From Bacteriovoracaceae bacterium (GTDB lineage: Bacteria; Bdellovibrionota; Bacteriovoracia; Bacteriovoracales; Bacteriovoracaceae), in NCBI GenBank assembly GCA_018675575.1, contig JABGXW010000081.1, positions 1 through 47,907 on the forward strand: DNA of 47,907 nt. Direction: 5' to 3'. Under the pieces are notes generated by a model. The model had not been told where the DNA came from. It searched no databases and worked only from the letters and a program-made list of their open reading frames with translations. The translations under genes and the position numbers were made by a program. The first letter of the stretch is position 1, and each line of letters starts with the position of its first letter. Shown in pieces: positions 16,275 to 25,660 of this stretch.

Positions 16275-18032
16275 CTATTCAAAGTCATATTCTTTAGTTT
16301 CAACATTTCCATTTTTCTTTATACCTAATGAGAAATGATCTTTATCTTTTATTGTTCCAAATTTTGACATTATTTCATTTAAATTACTTATCTTTTTTCC
16401 ATCTATTTCTGAAATAATATCTCCATTTTCAATACCTAATTTACTATAAATACTTCCTGGAACTATTTCAGTCATTTTAAATGAATAAGTTCCATCAGGA
16501 TTTTTAATTTGTATCGCCCTCGCCTGCGTTAGGACTTCTGAAATATTTGCTAACATATCTTCTCTAACTGACTTTTTAATTTTATAAGTATTACCTTGGT
16601 TCTTGATGTCTTTGTTAGACAGGTTATCGAGTAACACTTTTCCGGCATTAGGAGTTATAATTGTTAACCCTTTTGTACTTATGAGTGATTTATTTGCTTT
16701 CTTTTCTATAAACTCACATTCTCCAGTCTTTAAATTTTTGAAGATAAGTTTTTGTCTTCCCACATAGCCAATTTTAGCAATATTATCTAGATTTTCACCT
16801 CTTCTAACATTTTGAGGGATTTTATTTGATCGTACTTGAACAGAGGCAATTGACTTCACTGAGTCTTGTAAAACTAAAGTATGTTGAAGCTTTAGGGGAA
16901 GAGATGAAGCTTTTTCAGCTTTTAAACAAAGAACGTTAACATTTATTTCTTTTGTATTATTAATTGCGACTTTAATTTCAGTCTCACTTAGTAGAGCATT
17001 AAAAATATTATTATTTTTAAATGAATTTATATCTGCTGTTATATTTGATCGGATATTACTTGGTCTTTCTAGAGTCATTGTTCTTAATTTGGTACTCGGA
17101 GTACCTTTAACAATTAATGCAGTTACCTTTCCTGTTGAGTAGGTTCCACCAATAACTGCTGAGGCCAAAAATATTTTATGTATGTTTTGTCTTGAAGTCG
17201 GGCTATAAAGACTATTAAATACCTTTTTAGTGTTAAAGCTTTTCCAAAATTTTACAGACTTTAAATGTTTAGGTCGTTTTACATTTTTTAAAAGGTTCTT
17301 ATAATCACCTCTAATAAATTTTTCTAGTTCATTTTTCCCTTTATCCAAAAATTCTTTAATACCCTTATCTTCTTTTTTAGTTAATAATTTATAATCAGCA
17401 AAGGTTTCATCGATATGTTCGTCTTCACTAGTTAATTCATAATTTTTAATTTTATTAATATCAATTGATTGTGAAATGGCTGCAGTATGTTTATCATCAA
17501 TCTTGAATTGATCTAGCTGGCGTTCCGCGTGCAGCTCCGCGTCGTCGCTTATGGCCTCTGTTGAATCGTTGTCATTTTCAACATGACCTTCAAATATATC
17601 TTCTGAAAGATCAGAAGCTTGAGAATGTTGAAATTGAGACTTTGTAGGTTCGGCTAAGTCATTATCCGTGGGCAATTTGGAGATCACATCTCCTTTCTCG
17701 TCAACAATCAACGGAGGGGTGTTTGAGACTGGAAATATCTCTTCCGGATTTGAAAAGTCTGGTAAATTGTCTAATTCTTTATTACTTGTTTCTGGATTGG
17801 CAGGAAATTCTGTGGCATCAAAAATTTCTTCTGGATCATCAAGTTGAATACCATCTTTGGATTCGTAATCAGAATGATAACGCTCTCCGTAATCTCCGAT
17901 GTCCATGTCACTAACATCAAATTCTCCCGTAGATTTAGCTTGCATCTCAGCATCGAGTTCTTGATCCAACTCATTGTCACTTTTCTTCTTGAAAAATTTA
18001 CTAAAAAAATTGGGTTTATTTTTTTTGCTCAT
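16275..18032 (-). CDS. gspC: type II secretion protein GspC with long acidic cytoplasmic extension
   Basis: GspC links the inner-membrane platform to the secretin. A single membrane helix at about 286-308 is followed by a periplasmic homology region (about 330-480) and a C-terminal PDZ domain (about 490-585, including YSKLGIENGDIISEIDG). Before the helix are about 285 residues, far more than the ~20-30 of model GspC. This part is acidic, probably disordered, with two PEEIF motifs (about 68-72 and 96-100), and turns basic just before the membrane. It is the first gene of the operon. The PDZ and order make the identity firm; the role of the extension is unknown. Confidence 0.85.
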   Translation of the reverse strand: MSKKNKPNFFSKFFKKKSDNELDQELDAEMQAKSTGEFDVSDMDIGDYGERYHSDYESKDGIQLDDPEEIFDATEFPANPETSNKELDNLPDFSNPEEIFPVSNTPPLIVDEKGDVISKLPTDNDLAEPTKSQFQHSQASDLSEDIFEGHVENDNDSTEAISDDAELHAERQLDQFKIDDKHTAAISQSIDINKIKNYELTSEDEHIDETFADYKLLTKKEDKGIKEFLDKGKNELEKFIRGDYKNLLKNVKRPKHLKSVKFWKSFNTKKVFNSLYSPTSRQNIHKIFLASAVIGGTYSTGKVTALIVKGTPSTKLRTMTLERPSNIRSNITADINSFKNNNIFNALLSETEIKVAINNTKEINVNVLCLKAEKASSLPLKLQHTLVLQDSVKSIASVQVRSNKIPQNVRRGENLDNIAKIGYVGRQKLIFKNLKTGECEFIEKKANKSLISTKGLTIITPNAGKVLLDNLSNKDIKNQGNTYKIKKSVREDMLANISEVLTQARAIQIKNPDGTYSFKMTEIVPGSIYSKLGIENGDIISEIDGKKISNLNEIMSKFGTIKDKDHFSLGIKKNGNVETKEYDFE

Positions 18033-18124
18033 ATGCTATTTAGTTCCTATCTTTAATATAATATTATTTTAAGCACTTATTAGGTCTGCATCAAGTATTC
18101 TTTTTGTAGGGATATTGCCCTTCG

Positions 18125-18143
18125 CCTGACAATAACGGTCAGG
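18125..18143. promoter_or_regulatory. inverted repeat between gspC and acyl-CoA dehydrogenase
   Basis: CCTGAC and GTCAGG are separated by AATAACG. The repeat lies in the 184-bp divergent intergenic region that must hold promoters for the gsp operon and the acyl-CoA dehydrogenase. No T-run follows on either strand, so an operator is more likely than a terminator. Confidence 0.35.
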
Positions 18144-18216
18144 TAAAGGCTTTCATTTTCAAGTCACGATAACTTTGCTAAGATAACCGATGTTTTAATT
18201 CAACAAAGTAGTAGAA

Positions 18217-19998
18217 ATGACGGAACAGCAGAAGACGAAAGACATTGCATCAATAGTAGCTAACTTTTTCTATGGAGAAATAGATGAAAATACAGTATTT
18301 CCATTTCCAAACTTTTCAGCTGATCAAAAAGAAATGGCAAAAGAGATGTCAACTGCTGTGAATAAATTTGCCGATAGGCAAGTTGATTCAGCTAAATTTG
18401 ATGAAGAATGTCTGATTCCTGAAGATGTAATGAAGAGTTGTGGGGAATTAGGACTGATGGGTCTCGCGGTAGAAGAAAAATATGGAGGAATGGAGTTAGA
18501 CTATTCACTCTATGCACGAATTTTTTCTGAAATTGCTTCAATTGATTCCTCATTGGGAACAATGTTAGGAGCACATCAATCAATTGGATATAGGGCATTA
18601 ATAAATGAAGGAACTCCTTTGCAAAAAGCAAAATGGTTACCAGGTTTGGCGTCGGGTGAGAGAGTAGCAGCTTTTTGTTTAACAGAACCCGGTTCTGGGT
18701 CTGATGCCTATTCTATAAAAACGAAAGCAACTAAGAATGACGATGGTACTTTTACTATCAGTGGTCAAAAGCTATGGATAACAAATGGTGGAAGAGCAGA
18801 TTTTTATTCAGTGTATTGTAAAACTGACCATCAAGTTGATGGCAAAACAGTTGAAAAAATTTCCTGTTTCGTTGTAGAAAAAGATGCTCCAGGTAGTGAA
18901 GGTCTTACGTTTGGAGAGAAAGAAAATAAAATGGGAATCAGAGCATCTGAAACAAGAGCTGTTTATTTTGATAAGGTCGTTGTCCCTCCTGAAAATGTGA
19001 TTGGCGAATTAGGGAAGGGATTTAAAATAGCTATGAATGTGCTTAACTCTGGCCGATTGTCTTTAGGATCTGGTTGTGTTGGTGGTATGACAAATATAAT
19101 AAAGCTCTCTGTGGATCATGCAAAAAATAGAAAACAATTTGGTGCTGCTATTGCTAATTTTGGATTAATTCAAGAAAAAATCGCACATATGAATGCTCTA
19201 ACATACGCCGTAGAATCAGTCGTTTACCTTACAACTGGAAATATAAATAATGGGATGAGCGATTACTCTTTAGAATCGGCAATTTGTAAAGTTTTCGGAT
19301 CAGAATCGTTATGGACAGTTGTCGATACTGGGCTTCAGATCGCGGCTGGTAACGGGTATATGCGTGAGTATCCTTATGAGAGGATAATGAGAGATGCAAG
19401 AATTAACCTTATATTTGAAGGAACTAATGAAATATTACATTGCCTGATCGCTTTATCAGGAATGAAAGGACCATCTGAATCATTAAAAGATTTAGGTAAA
19501 ATTTCAGATGTCTCTAAGGCCTTACTTGACCCAATTAAATCTCTAGGAGTTTTAACTGATTTTGCAAAGAGAAGAATTAATAATATTTTCAACTCAAGAT
19601 CTCTTACTAAAGCTCATGAAAGTTTATCAGAAGAATCAGAATATTTTTCTGAACTACTTTCTGCTTTTGCAATACAAGTTGAAAATACACTTATAAAAGA
19701 TGGAAAAAATATAATAGGAAATGAATTTCCTCAGGCGAGAATCGCCAATATTGCAATCGAACTTTATGTACAACTTGCTGTGATTTCAAGAACTACAAGT
19801 ATATTAAATAATTCAGATATAAATGAAGATAAAAAATCATATGTTTTAAGTCTTGGGAAATTGGCGCTTAAAGATTCTCGCTACAAGGCTATCTCAAACT
19901 TAAAGTCCATGACAAAAAATTCAGATAAAGAAATAAAGAAAATATCTGATTTGGTTTGTAAATATGATGGGTATGGTCTAGATATTGTTGATTATTAA
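18217..19998 (+). CDS. acyl-CoA dehydrogenase (long-chain type)
   Basis: An FAD enzyme that introduces the alpha-beta double bond in fatty acyl-CoA, the first step of beta-oxidation. The substrate and flavin signature CLTEPGSGSDAYS is at about 158-170, LWITNGG follows, and IFEGTNEIL (about 399-407) holds the catalytic Glu region. The protein has 593 aa, with a ~170-residue C-terminal helical extension after the core. This size and layout resemble the very-long-chain (ACADVL/ACAD9) group rather than the ~380 aa short-chain enzymes. The exact substrate is not readable. The next gene begins 14 bp before its stop. Confidence 0.9.
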   Translation: MTEQQKTKDIASIVANFFYGEIDENTVFPFPNFSADQKEMAKEMSTAVNKFADRQVDSAKFDEECLIPEDVMKSCGELGLMGLAVEEKYGGMELDYSLYARIFSEIASIDSSLGTMLGAHQSIGYRALINEGTPLQKAKWLPGLASGERVAAFCLTEPGSGSDAYSIKTKATKNDDGTFTISGQKLWITNGGRADFYSVYCKTDHQVDGKTVEKISCFVVEKDAPGSEGLTFGEKENKMGIRASETRAVYFDKVVVPPENVIGELGKGFKIAMNVLNSGRLSLGSGCVGGMTNIIKLSVDHAKNRKQFGAAIANFGLIQEKIAHMNALTYAVESVVYLTTGNINNGMSDYSLESAICKVFGSESLWTVVDTGLQIAAGNGYMREYPYERIMRDARINLIFEGTNEILHCLIALSGMKGPSESLKDLGKISDVSKALLDPIKSLGVLTDFAKRRINNIFNSRSLTKAHESLSEESEYFSELLSAFAIQVENTLIKDGKNIIGNEFPQARIANIAIELYVQLAVISRTTSILNNSDINEDKKSYVLSLGKLALKDSRYKAISNLKSMTKNSDKEIKKISDLVCKYDGYGLDIVDY

Positions 19999-21805
19999 AA
20001 CAAATAATAACAAAAGAAAAAGACTTAAGGTATCTTGTTTGATATTTCTTACCTCTTTGCTCTTAATCGACTCCTGCTCACATAAAAATATTGATACTAA
20101 AACTGTAGCTCCAAAGCCATATAATAAAAAAATAGATAAGCTCATTTCTGGCCCCACAAAAAAACCTGTCATCAATCAGTTTATAGATCAAACAGAACTT
20201 TATGGACTTCGTAATATTAAGGCCACAAATTTGTATGCAGTTGATTTTAACCACGATTCCTTTACAGACTTAGTCGTTTTACCTGAACATTTTTCTATAC
20301 CAGATTTCTACCAATTCGAAGGCAATTCGAATAAGTTTATAAAATTAGACTACAATCCTCTCCCCGAAGTTATAAGAGGTTCTTATCTATCTTTTGTTGA
20401 TTTTAATAAAGATGGAATATTAGATTTAGTTGTGGGGACATTAAATCTAAAAACTGAATTAACAAAATATCCATTAAGATTTTATAAAGGCGTTATAATT
20501 AATAATAAAATTTATTACAGTCATATAAATGTAAATTTAAGTAGAGGAATTCGTCCAACAGCAACAATTTCTCTATTCGATTATAATCTCGATGGACATT
20601 TAGATATTTTTGAAGGTAACTGGTATGAATATACAGGAAAAAAATCAAAGCCTATAAATGACCAATTATATCAAGGCAATGGGTTCAAATTTAAAAATGC
20701 GACAGGTTTCCTATTTAAAGAAGCTTTGTACTCAAAAGATCAAGAGAAATATTTAAACGCAAGACCATCGTTTGGCGTTTCAACATGTGATATTGACCAA
20801 AATGGCTATCCTGATATTTTAGTTTCAACTTCTTCAGGTTTTAAAAATAAACTTTGGTTAAATCAAAAAAATATCCTAAATACAGGGCAACGTTTATTTA
20901 AAGATTTTGGAGTCGAAAGTGAATTTTCCTCTGACTATGATGGAAAACACTCACCAAGAGGAGGAGGGAATTCATTCTACTCTCTCTGTACCGATTATAA
21001 TAATGATGGAATTATGGATATTGTCGTCGGAGAGTTATCTCACTCATACGACACTGAAGCGAGAGATAGGTCTGCTTTTTTAACAGGTACAAGAAAAACA
21101 TTTCCACCTGTCTTTTTGCGAACCGAATATCATACGGATTCTGGTGATGGGGGATGGAATCAAGGAGATAGACGAGGAGTCTTTTTTGATTATGATATGG
21201 ATGGACTTGTCGATTTGTTAGTTGATAATTCTGGTTTTCCTCCAAAATCTAGATTAATTCTTTTTCGACAGGAAGAAAATCATAGTTTCGCTGACCTGTC
21301 TGAGGCCTTAGGTATTAATATACTTAATCCTGCCGGTACAGTTACATTGGATATTAATAGAGATGGTCAAATGGATTTTATTTCTGGTCAAACAAATATT
21401 AGAAACTCAAAAATTGTTCCCAGACTTTATGTCTTTATTAATAAAGTTTTACGACTAAAGAAACGTTCCTTTCGGTTCCATTTAAAGGGAATACATTCGA
21501 ACTCTCATGGATATGGGGCTTTGTTAAAGTTGAAAACAAATAAAACAACGCTCACAAAATGGAATGAAACAATTTCCGGTCCACTTCCCTCTCAAAATGA
21601 ATCTGGCATTTATTTTGGCTTAGGTGAGGGGTTACCACAAAAAATCACTGTGAATTGGCCAATAATTTTAAAAGATAAGAAGACCCAACATATTCTCGAA
21701 TACTCCTTAAAAAACTTTCAAAAAAAATTACATTATGATCTCGTCTTATGTGAAGACGGCTCTATCCTTCTAGACAGAACTCAAAACTGTAAGAGATTGT
21801 TTTAA
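19985..21805 (+). CDS. FG-GAP/VCBS-repeat lipoprotein with ASPIC/UnbV C-terminus
   Basis: A predicted lipoprotein: a basic start, a hydrophobic stretch and LLLIDSC with lipidation at the Cys near residue 32. The body is a seven-bladed propeller; calcium-type FG-GAP loops repeat as DFNHDSFTD, DFNKDGILD, DYNLDGHLD, DIDQNGYPD, DYNNDGIMD, DYDMDGLVD and DINRDGQMD. The last ~110 residues match the ASPIC/UnbV pattern (GYGALLKLK, then GLGEG and VNWP). Function is unknown; such proteins bind ligands or partners at the cell surface. The start is TTG at 19985 or 19988, inside the preceding gene, without a clear ribosome site. Confidence 0.85.
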   Translation: MLIIKTNNNKRKRLKVSCLIFLTSLLLIDSCSHKNIDTKTVAPKPYNKKIDKLISGPTKKPVINQFIDQTELYGLRNIKATNLYAVDFNHDSFTDLVVLPEHFSIPDFYQFEGNSNKFIKLDYNPLPEVIRGSYLSFVDFNKDGILDLVVGTLNLKTELTKYPLRFYKGVIINNKIYYSHINVNLSRGIRPTATISLFDYNLDGHLDIFEGNWYEYTGKKSKPINDQLYQGNGFKFKNATGFLFKEALYSKDQEKYLNARPSFGVSTCDIDQNGYPDILVSTSSGFKNKLWLNQKNILNTGQRLFKDFGVESEFSSDYDGKHSPRGGGNSFYSLCTDYNNDGIMDIVVGELSHSYDTEARDRSAFLTGTRKTFPPVFLRTEYHTDSGDGGWNQGDRRGVFFDYDMDGLVDLLVDNSGFPPKSRLILFRQEENHSFADLSEALGINILNPAGTVTLDINRDGQMDFISGQTNIRNSKIVPRLYVFINKVLRLKKRSFRFHLKGIHSNSHGYGALLKLKTNKTTLTKWNETISGPLPSQNESGIYFGLGEGLPQKITVNWPIILKDKKTQHILEYSLKNFQKKLHYDLVLCEDGSILLDRTQNCKRLF

Positions 21806-22605
21806 AGTGACTTCTTGACCACATCAACAATATCATTGATATGGGATGGCATGGTTTTATAATTCAAAGTGGCCATGTATATCTCAGAATGATTAAAATG
21901 ACTTAATTCCTGTATATTTAGATTATCCGTTTTTTTCAATACATGATCTGGAACAACAGCGACACCAACATTATTTTTAACTAAATTAATAATTGTTGAG
22001 ATAGATTCGACCTTTACAATTGCTGTAGATTGTTTTTTTGAAAGTTTAAAAATATTATCATCAGAAGAGTATACGATCCATCTTTCTTCATTCAGCTTTT
22101 TCTTACTTATTTCATCTCGACTAATAAGTACCAATTTCTCATCAAATAGTTTAAGTGATGAGATTAAGTCAGATTGAATGTTTTCAGTTGTGAAAATGAC
22201 ATCATATACACCATTCTCAAGTCCTTTTCTAAGTTCTATTTGTAATCCCACTTCAATGGTTAAGTTTCTTTTGCTCTTTTTGTAAAACTTTAAAAGTACA
22301 GGGTTAAACCAATTTTTTAGAAGGCCTTGTAAAATACCAATTTTTACTTCTCTTATATCTTCTTTTTCAAATATATCGGCAGCCATTTGATCAAAATGTT
22401 GAGCTGCTAGAAATAACTCTTTACCTTTTTGAGTGAGAAGAACTTTCTTTGAGGATCTGATGATAAGTTCTTCACCAACGGCTTCTTCAAGAAGTTTTAT
22501 TTGTCTACTGACAGCTGATTGAGCAATTTTTAATTTTTCAGCGGCCTTTGAAAAACTCGAAAAGCTTGCGGTGAGAATGAACGCTTTTAAATATCTATAA
22601 TCCAT
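21802..22605 (-). CDS. LysR-family transcriptional regulator
   Basis: A DNA-binding regulator. The N-terminal winged helix (1-60) has the LysR signature FSSFSKAAEKLKIAQSAVSR followed by IKLLEEAVGEELIIR. The C-terminal half is the periplasmic-binding-like effector domain, shortened here (267 aa in total against ~300). The ligand is unknown. LysR proteins often control a neighbour; here the closest is the HesB-fold gene 21 bp upstream on the same strand, so the two are likely co-transcribed. Its stop shares the bases TTAA with the stop of the convergent lipoprotein gene. Confidence 0.9.
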   Translation of the reverse strand: MDYRYLKAFILTASFSSFSKAAEKLKIAQSAVSRQIKLLEEAVGEELIIRSSKKVLLTQKGKELFLAAQHFDQMAADIFEKEDIREVKIGILQGLLKNWFNPVLLKFYKKSKRNLTIEVGLQIELRKGLENGVYDVIFTTENIQSDLISSLKLFDEKLVLISRDEISKKKLNEERWIVYSSDDNIFKLSKKQSTAIVKVESISTIINLVKNNVGVAVVPDHVLKKTDNLNIQELSHFNHSEIYMATLNYKTMPSHINDIVDVVKKSL

Positions 22606-22626
22606 TATAAATCCGTAAAATTGGCT

Positions 22627-23073
22627 TTATATTGTAATTAGAGGAGGAGTAACTCCTATGTTCTCTTTCCAAAACTTTCCAGCAAACTGCTTTTGGTTTT
22701 TATTAATTACAACAAAACCTTCTAATTCATTTTCATAGTCTTGTATAAAATCGACTAGGGTTTCTTGTAGATAAAATGAAGCAAAAGGATCAATAAGAAC
22801 AGAAAAATCTAAATTTTTTTTATTTTCTATTTTGACAATAAAATCGCCATCGTGAAACTCTGTGAATCCTGTTGAATAGGTAAAACCATCACATCCCTTA
22901 CCAGAGACGAGAATACGAAAATAACGACCTTTTAATGTGAAGTCATTTTCCATTATAAGCTTAATTTCTTCTAAAGCGCTAAGCGTAAACTTTATTGTAG
23001 GCGCTGAGACCTGTTCTCGGTCTACCTTCGTTTTATTTGATTGAAATGATTGTAATTTAGAATCTTTCTTCAA
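22627..23073 (-). CDS. HesB/IscA-fold protein lacking the CxC motif
   Basis: A 148-residue protein with an A-type iron-sulfur carrier fold from about residue 27: FTLSALEEIK, then LVSGKGCDGFTYSTGF with the first conserved Cys at 61, and VLIDPFASFYL. In true IscA/ErpA/SufA the end carries CGCG; here that stretch reads KNQKQFAGKFWKEN and has no Cys. The protein also has an extra 25-residue N-terminus and a short tail ending PPLITI. It probably cannot bind a cluster in the usual way. It could be a regulatory or scaffold relative. It is divergent from the M61 peptidase. Confidence 0.75.
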   Translation of the reverse strand: MKKDSKLQSFQSNKTKVDREQVSAPTIKFTLSALEEIKLIMENDFTLKGRYFRILVSGKGCDGFTYSTGFTEFHDGDFIVKIENKKNLDFSVLIDPFASFYLQETLVDFIQDYENELEGFVVINKNQKQFAGKFWKENIGVTPPLITI

Positions 23074-23170
23074 ATGGGCCTCGATCTATGTGATTATTTT
23101 TAAATTTACAGATATTATCTATCTTGGCATATTAATTTTTACAAGCATTTACTTCAAATCAGGGAATTTC

Positions 23171-24895
23171 ATGCAACTTAATTATAAATTGAAAATTGAT
23201 AACCCATCAAGTCATTATGCCAGTATAAATATCTCAGGTTTAAGACCGGATGGTTGCAATGAACTTGTCTTTTTTATTCCATCGTGGAGTCCTGGTTCCT
23301 ACCTAATGCGTGAATATGGAAGGAATGTGAGATGTTGGCGTGCCAAAACGCAAAAGGGTGAGAACCTCTACTTTAAACAAATTCATAAGGGGCAATGGTT
23401 ACTTGATTTTAATTGCGATGAGTTAAAGAGTGATGCTAAAGACTTTTCAATTGATTATGATATCTTTTGTCACGAGTTAACAGTCCGTACATCACATATT
23501 GATGACTCCCATGCCTTTATTCATGGACCATCCGTTTTTATGGGAATACTTAACCAAGAAAATACAAATCCTACATTACAGCTAAATTTTCCTGCTCTTT
23601 GGTCAAAAGTCACTACTGGTCTAAAAGACATCTCTTCTAAACGTGAAGTTTTTGAATATTCAGCAATAAATTATGATGAATTAATCGATTCTCCTATTGA
23701 GATCGGTTGCCATGAAACTGACGGTTTTACTTTTGGTGGAAAAGATCATGAACTTGCATTTTTTGGTAATACACTGGCACATAAAGAAAACTTAAAAAAA
23801 GATATACAAAAAATTGTCGAACATATTTCTACAACGATGGGAGGGATGCCCTATGAAGAAAAATATACTTTTATCACTCACTTTATTCCAAATAAGTATG
23901 GAGGGTTAGAGCATTTAAACTCTACTGCCTTACAATTTTGTAGTTTTCATTTGAGTGATAGAAAAGGGTACCTTAAATGGTTAGAACTTGTGGCGCATGA
24001 ATATTTTCATACTTGGAATGTAAAAAGAATAAGACCCAAAGAATTAGGGCCATTTGATTATATAAACGAAGGTTTAACAAGAATGCATTGGCTCACAGAA
24101 GGGTTAACGAGCTTTATGGATCAGCTATTTATACTCCGAATGAACTTTTGCTCTTTAGAAGAATATACTGAACTGATGAAGGAAAACTTTAATAGATATT
24201 TCCAGACTCCAGGTAGAAAATTTCATTCTTTAGAAGACTCATCATTCAATGCTTGGATTAAATTGTATCGTCCAGACGAATCTTCTTCTAATACTTCTAT
24301 TAGCTACTACTTGAAAGGTGGAATTGTTTTTTTTGCTCTAAACTCATATCTATCTGAAAAAGGTAAAGGTATTAACGATCTTCTACACAAGCTATGGAAT
24401 AGATACTTGGTAAATCCTAAAGTTGGACTTGTAGATACTGAAGTATTTGATATGGTCGAAGAAATCTCGAATAAAAAAATAAGAGTTAAATTTGAAACGA
24501 TGATTCAGACAACTGAAGAATTAGATATTGCTAAGTTGTGCAAGAATATAGGAATGGAAGTTAAGTATTCGACCCTTGAGCAACCAAGTTTTGGATTTAC
24601 AGCAAAATTTAAGAATGAAAGAGTCTTTATCGCTACAGTAATTTTAGATGGTGCTGCCTATAAATCAGGTTTAAATGCAGATGATGAAATTTTGGCCATC
24701 GAAGGTATGCGATTAACCAAAGAAAACTATGAAGATGTAGAAAAAATACTTTCTACAAAAGAGAATTATGAGATTCTCGTTTCTAGACTTGGGGTCATTA
24801 GAAAACTTAATCTTCTTCCCGGAAATGCTATCAAACTTATTAGTGAAATTAATGTTGTAGATGAAATCCTAGTGAAGAAGTCCTTGGGACTCTGA
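23171..24895 (+). CDS. M61-family glycyl aminopeptidase-like metalloprotease with PDZ
   Basis: A zinc peptidase of family M61. The zinc motif HEYFH (276-280) and the third ligand in LTEGLTSF (Glu310) are intact, with the family's WNVKRIRPKELGP between them. A beta-rich N-terminal domain (PSWSPGSYLMREYGRNV) precedes the catalytic domain, and a PDZ domain closes the protein (about 470-555). The start at 23171 is chosen because AGGGA lies five bases upstream; a GTG at 23090 would add a 27-residue hydrophobic N-terminus that could export it. The family cleaves N-terminal Gly/Ala; actual substrates are unknown. The 3' end overlaps the convergent gene by 27 bp. Confidence 0.88.
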   Translation: MQLNYKLKIDNPSSHYASINISGLRPDGCNELVFFIPSWSPGSYLMREYGRNVRCWRAKTQKGENLYFKQIHKGQWLLDFNCDELKSDAKDFSIDYDIFCHELTVRTSHIDDSHAFIHGPSVFMGILNQENTNPTLQLNFPALWSKVTTGLKDISSKREVFEYSAINYDELIDSPIEIGCHETDGFTFGGKDHELAFFGNTLAHKENLKKDIQKIVEHISTTMGGMPYEEKYTFITHFIPNKYGGLEHLNSTALQFCSFHLSDRKGYLKWLELVAHEYFHTWNVKRIRPKELGPFDYINEGLTRMHWLTEGLTSFMDQLFILRMNFCSLEEYTELMKENFNRYFQTPGRKFHSLEDSSFNAWIKLYRPDESSSNTSISYYLKGGIVFFALNSYLSEKGKGINDLLHKLWNRYLVNPKVGLVDTEVFDMVEEISNKKIRVKFETMIQTTEELDIAKLCKNIGMEVKYSTLEQPSFGFTAKFKNERVFIATVILDGAAYKSGLNADDEILAIEGMRLTKENYEDVEKILSTKENYEILVSRLGVIRKLNLLPGNAIKLISEINVVDEILVKKSLGL

Positions 24896-25660
24896 ACCAC
24901 AATCTTCTACATCTAAAGTGTCTACAGCTGATAGAATAAAAATGGGAGTATCTCCAGAATTTGAATCATCATTTAGAATTTTAGTAATTTTCTTCAATGC
25001 TGCTTTTTGAATACTTAATATTTCTTTATGTGCTTGCTCATTGATTGACTCAGAAAAATTATAAAATAGATTCTTTTTTTGAACTTGGCTTTGTTCTGTT
25101 TTTATAAAATCTGATACAGCTTTGAAATGTGGAATAAATTGGTCATGACTTAGAGAAAATCCTTCTGTAACAGAGCGAACAATATCTAACTTAATTGTTA
25201 CAAGGTTCAAACTATGAAGATATTTAAGTTTGTCCATCCCGTGATGACCAAATAATTTTTCAATTTTCTGTGCTGTTACGCCTTTTCTATTGGCAGATAA
25301 TTTATAGATTAGGTAGCTGACATTATCTCGAAGTGCTTCATTTAACTCTGCTGAAAATTCATAATTAAAATTTGACTCAGAAAGAACAGAATAATTATTC
25401 GATAAGAATTCACCAATAGGAGTGTCCTCATAAAATGTAATGAGTTCATTTACTGAGTCTGCTTTGTTTAATGTACATAGAATATCTATAATAGTTGAAA
25501 GCATGGGCAAAGTTTTAATTTTTCCATTCATAATTCGTCTTAATGTTGGCTCACTAACTGCGCAGCGCTTGCTTAGGCCATTTAAGCTTATCCGTTTATT
25601 CTTATCAAGATAAGACCTTACATTAGATTGAAGTTGTTCTAAGATGAGATTATTTTCCAT
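24869..25660 (-). CDS. TIGR02147-like regulator (HTH plus DUF4423-like domain)
   Basis: Residues 1-60 form a Cro/XRE-type helix-turn-helix (SLNGLSKRCAVSEPTLRRIMNGK). The remaining ~200 residues are a helical-then-beta domain with KGVTAQKIEKLFG and a C-terminal pattern resembling the DUF4423 region of TIGR02147 proteins, which are frequent in Bdellovibrionota and Fibrobacteres. The ATG at 25660 is preferred over TTG at 25672 because GGGGG lies five bases before it. The gene overlaps the end of the upstream exported-protein gene by 11 bp, so the two are coupled. The family call is by remembered pattern. Confidence 0.65.
   Translation of the reverse strand: MENNLILEQLQSNVRSYLDKNKRISLNGLSKRCAVSEPTLRRIMNGKIKTLPMLSTIIDILCTLNKADSVNELITFYEDTPIGEFLSNNYSVLSESNFNYEFSAELNEALRDNVSYLIYKLSANRKGVTAQKIEKLFGHHGMDKLKYLHSLNLVTIKLDIVRSVTEGFSLSHDQFIPHFKAVSDFIKTEQSQVQKKNLFYNFSESINEQAHKEILSIQKAALKKITKILNDDSNSGDTPIFILSAVDTLDVEDCGSESQGLLH

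Noticed and set aside
23090-23170. Longer N-terminus for the M61 peptidase
   Set aside because: The GTG at 23090 would add a hydrophobic segment, but the ATG at 23171 has a better ribosome site and matches the usual family start. Kept as an alternative.
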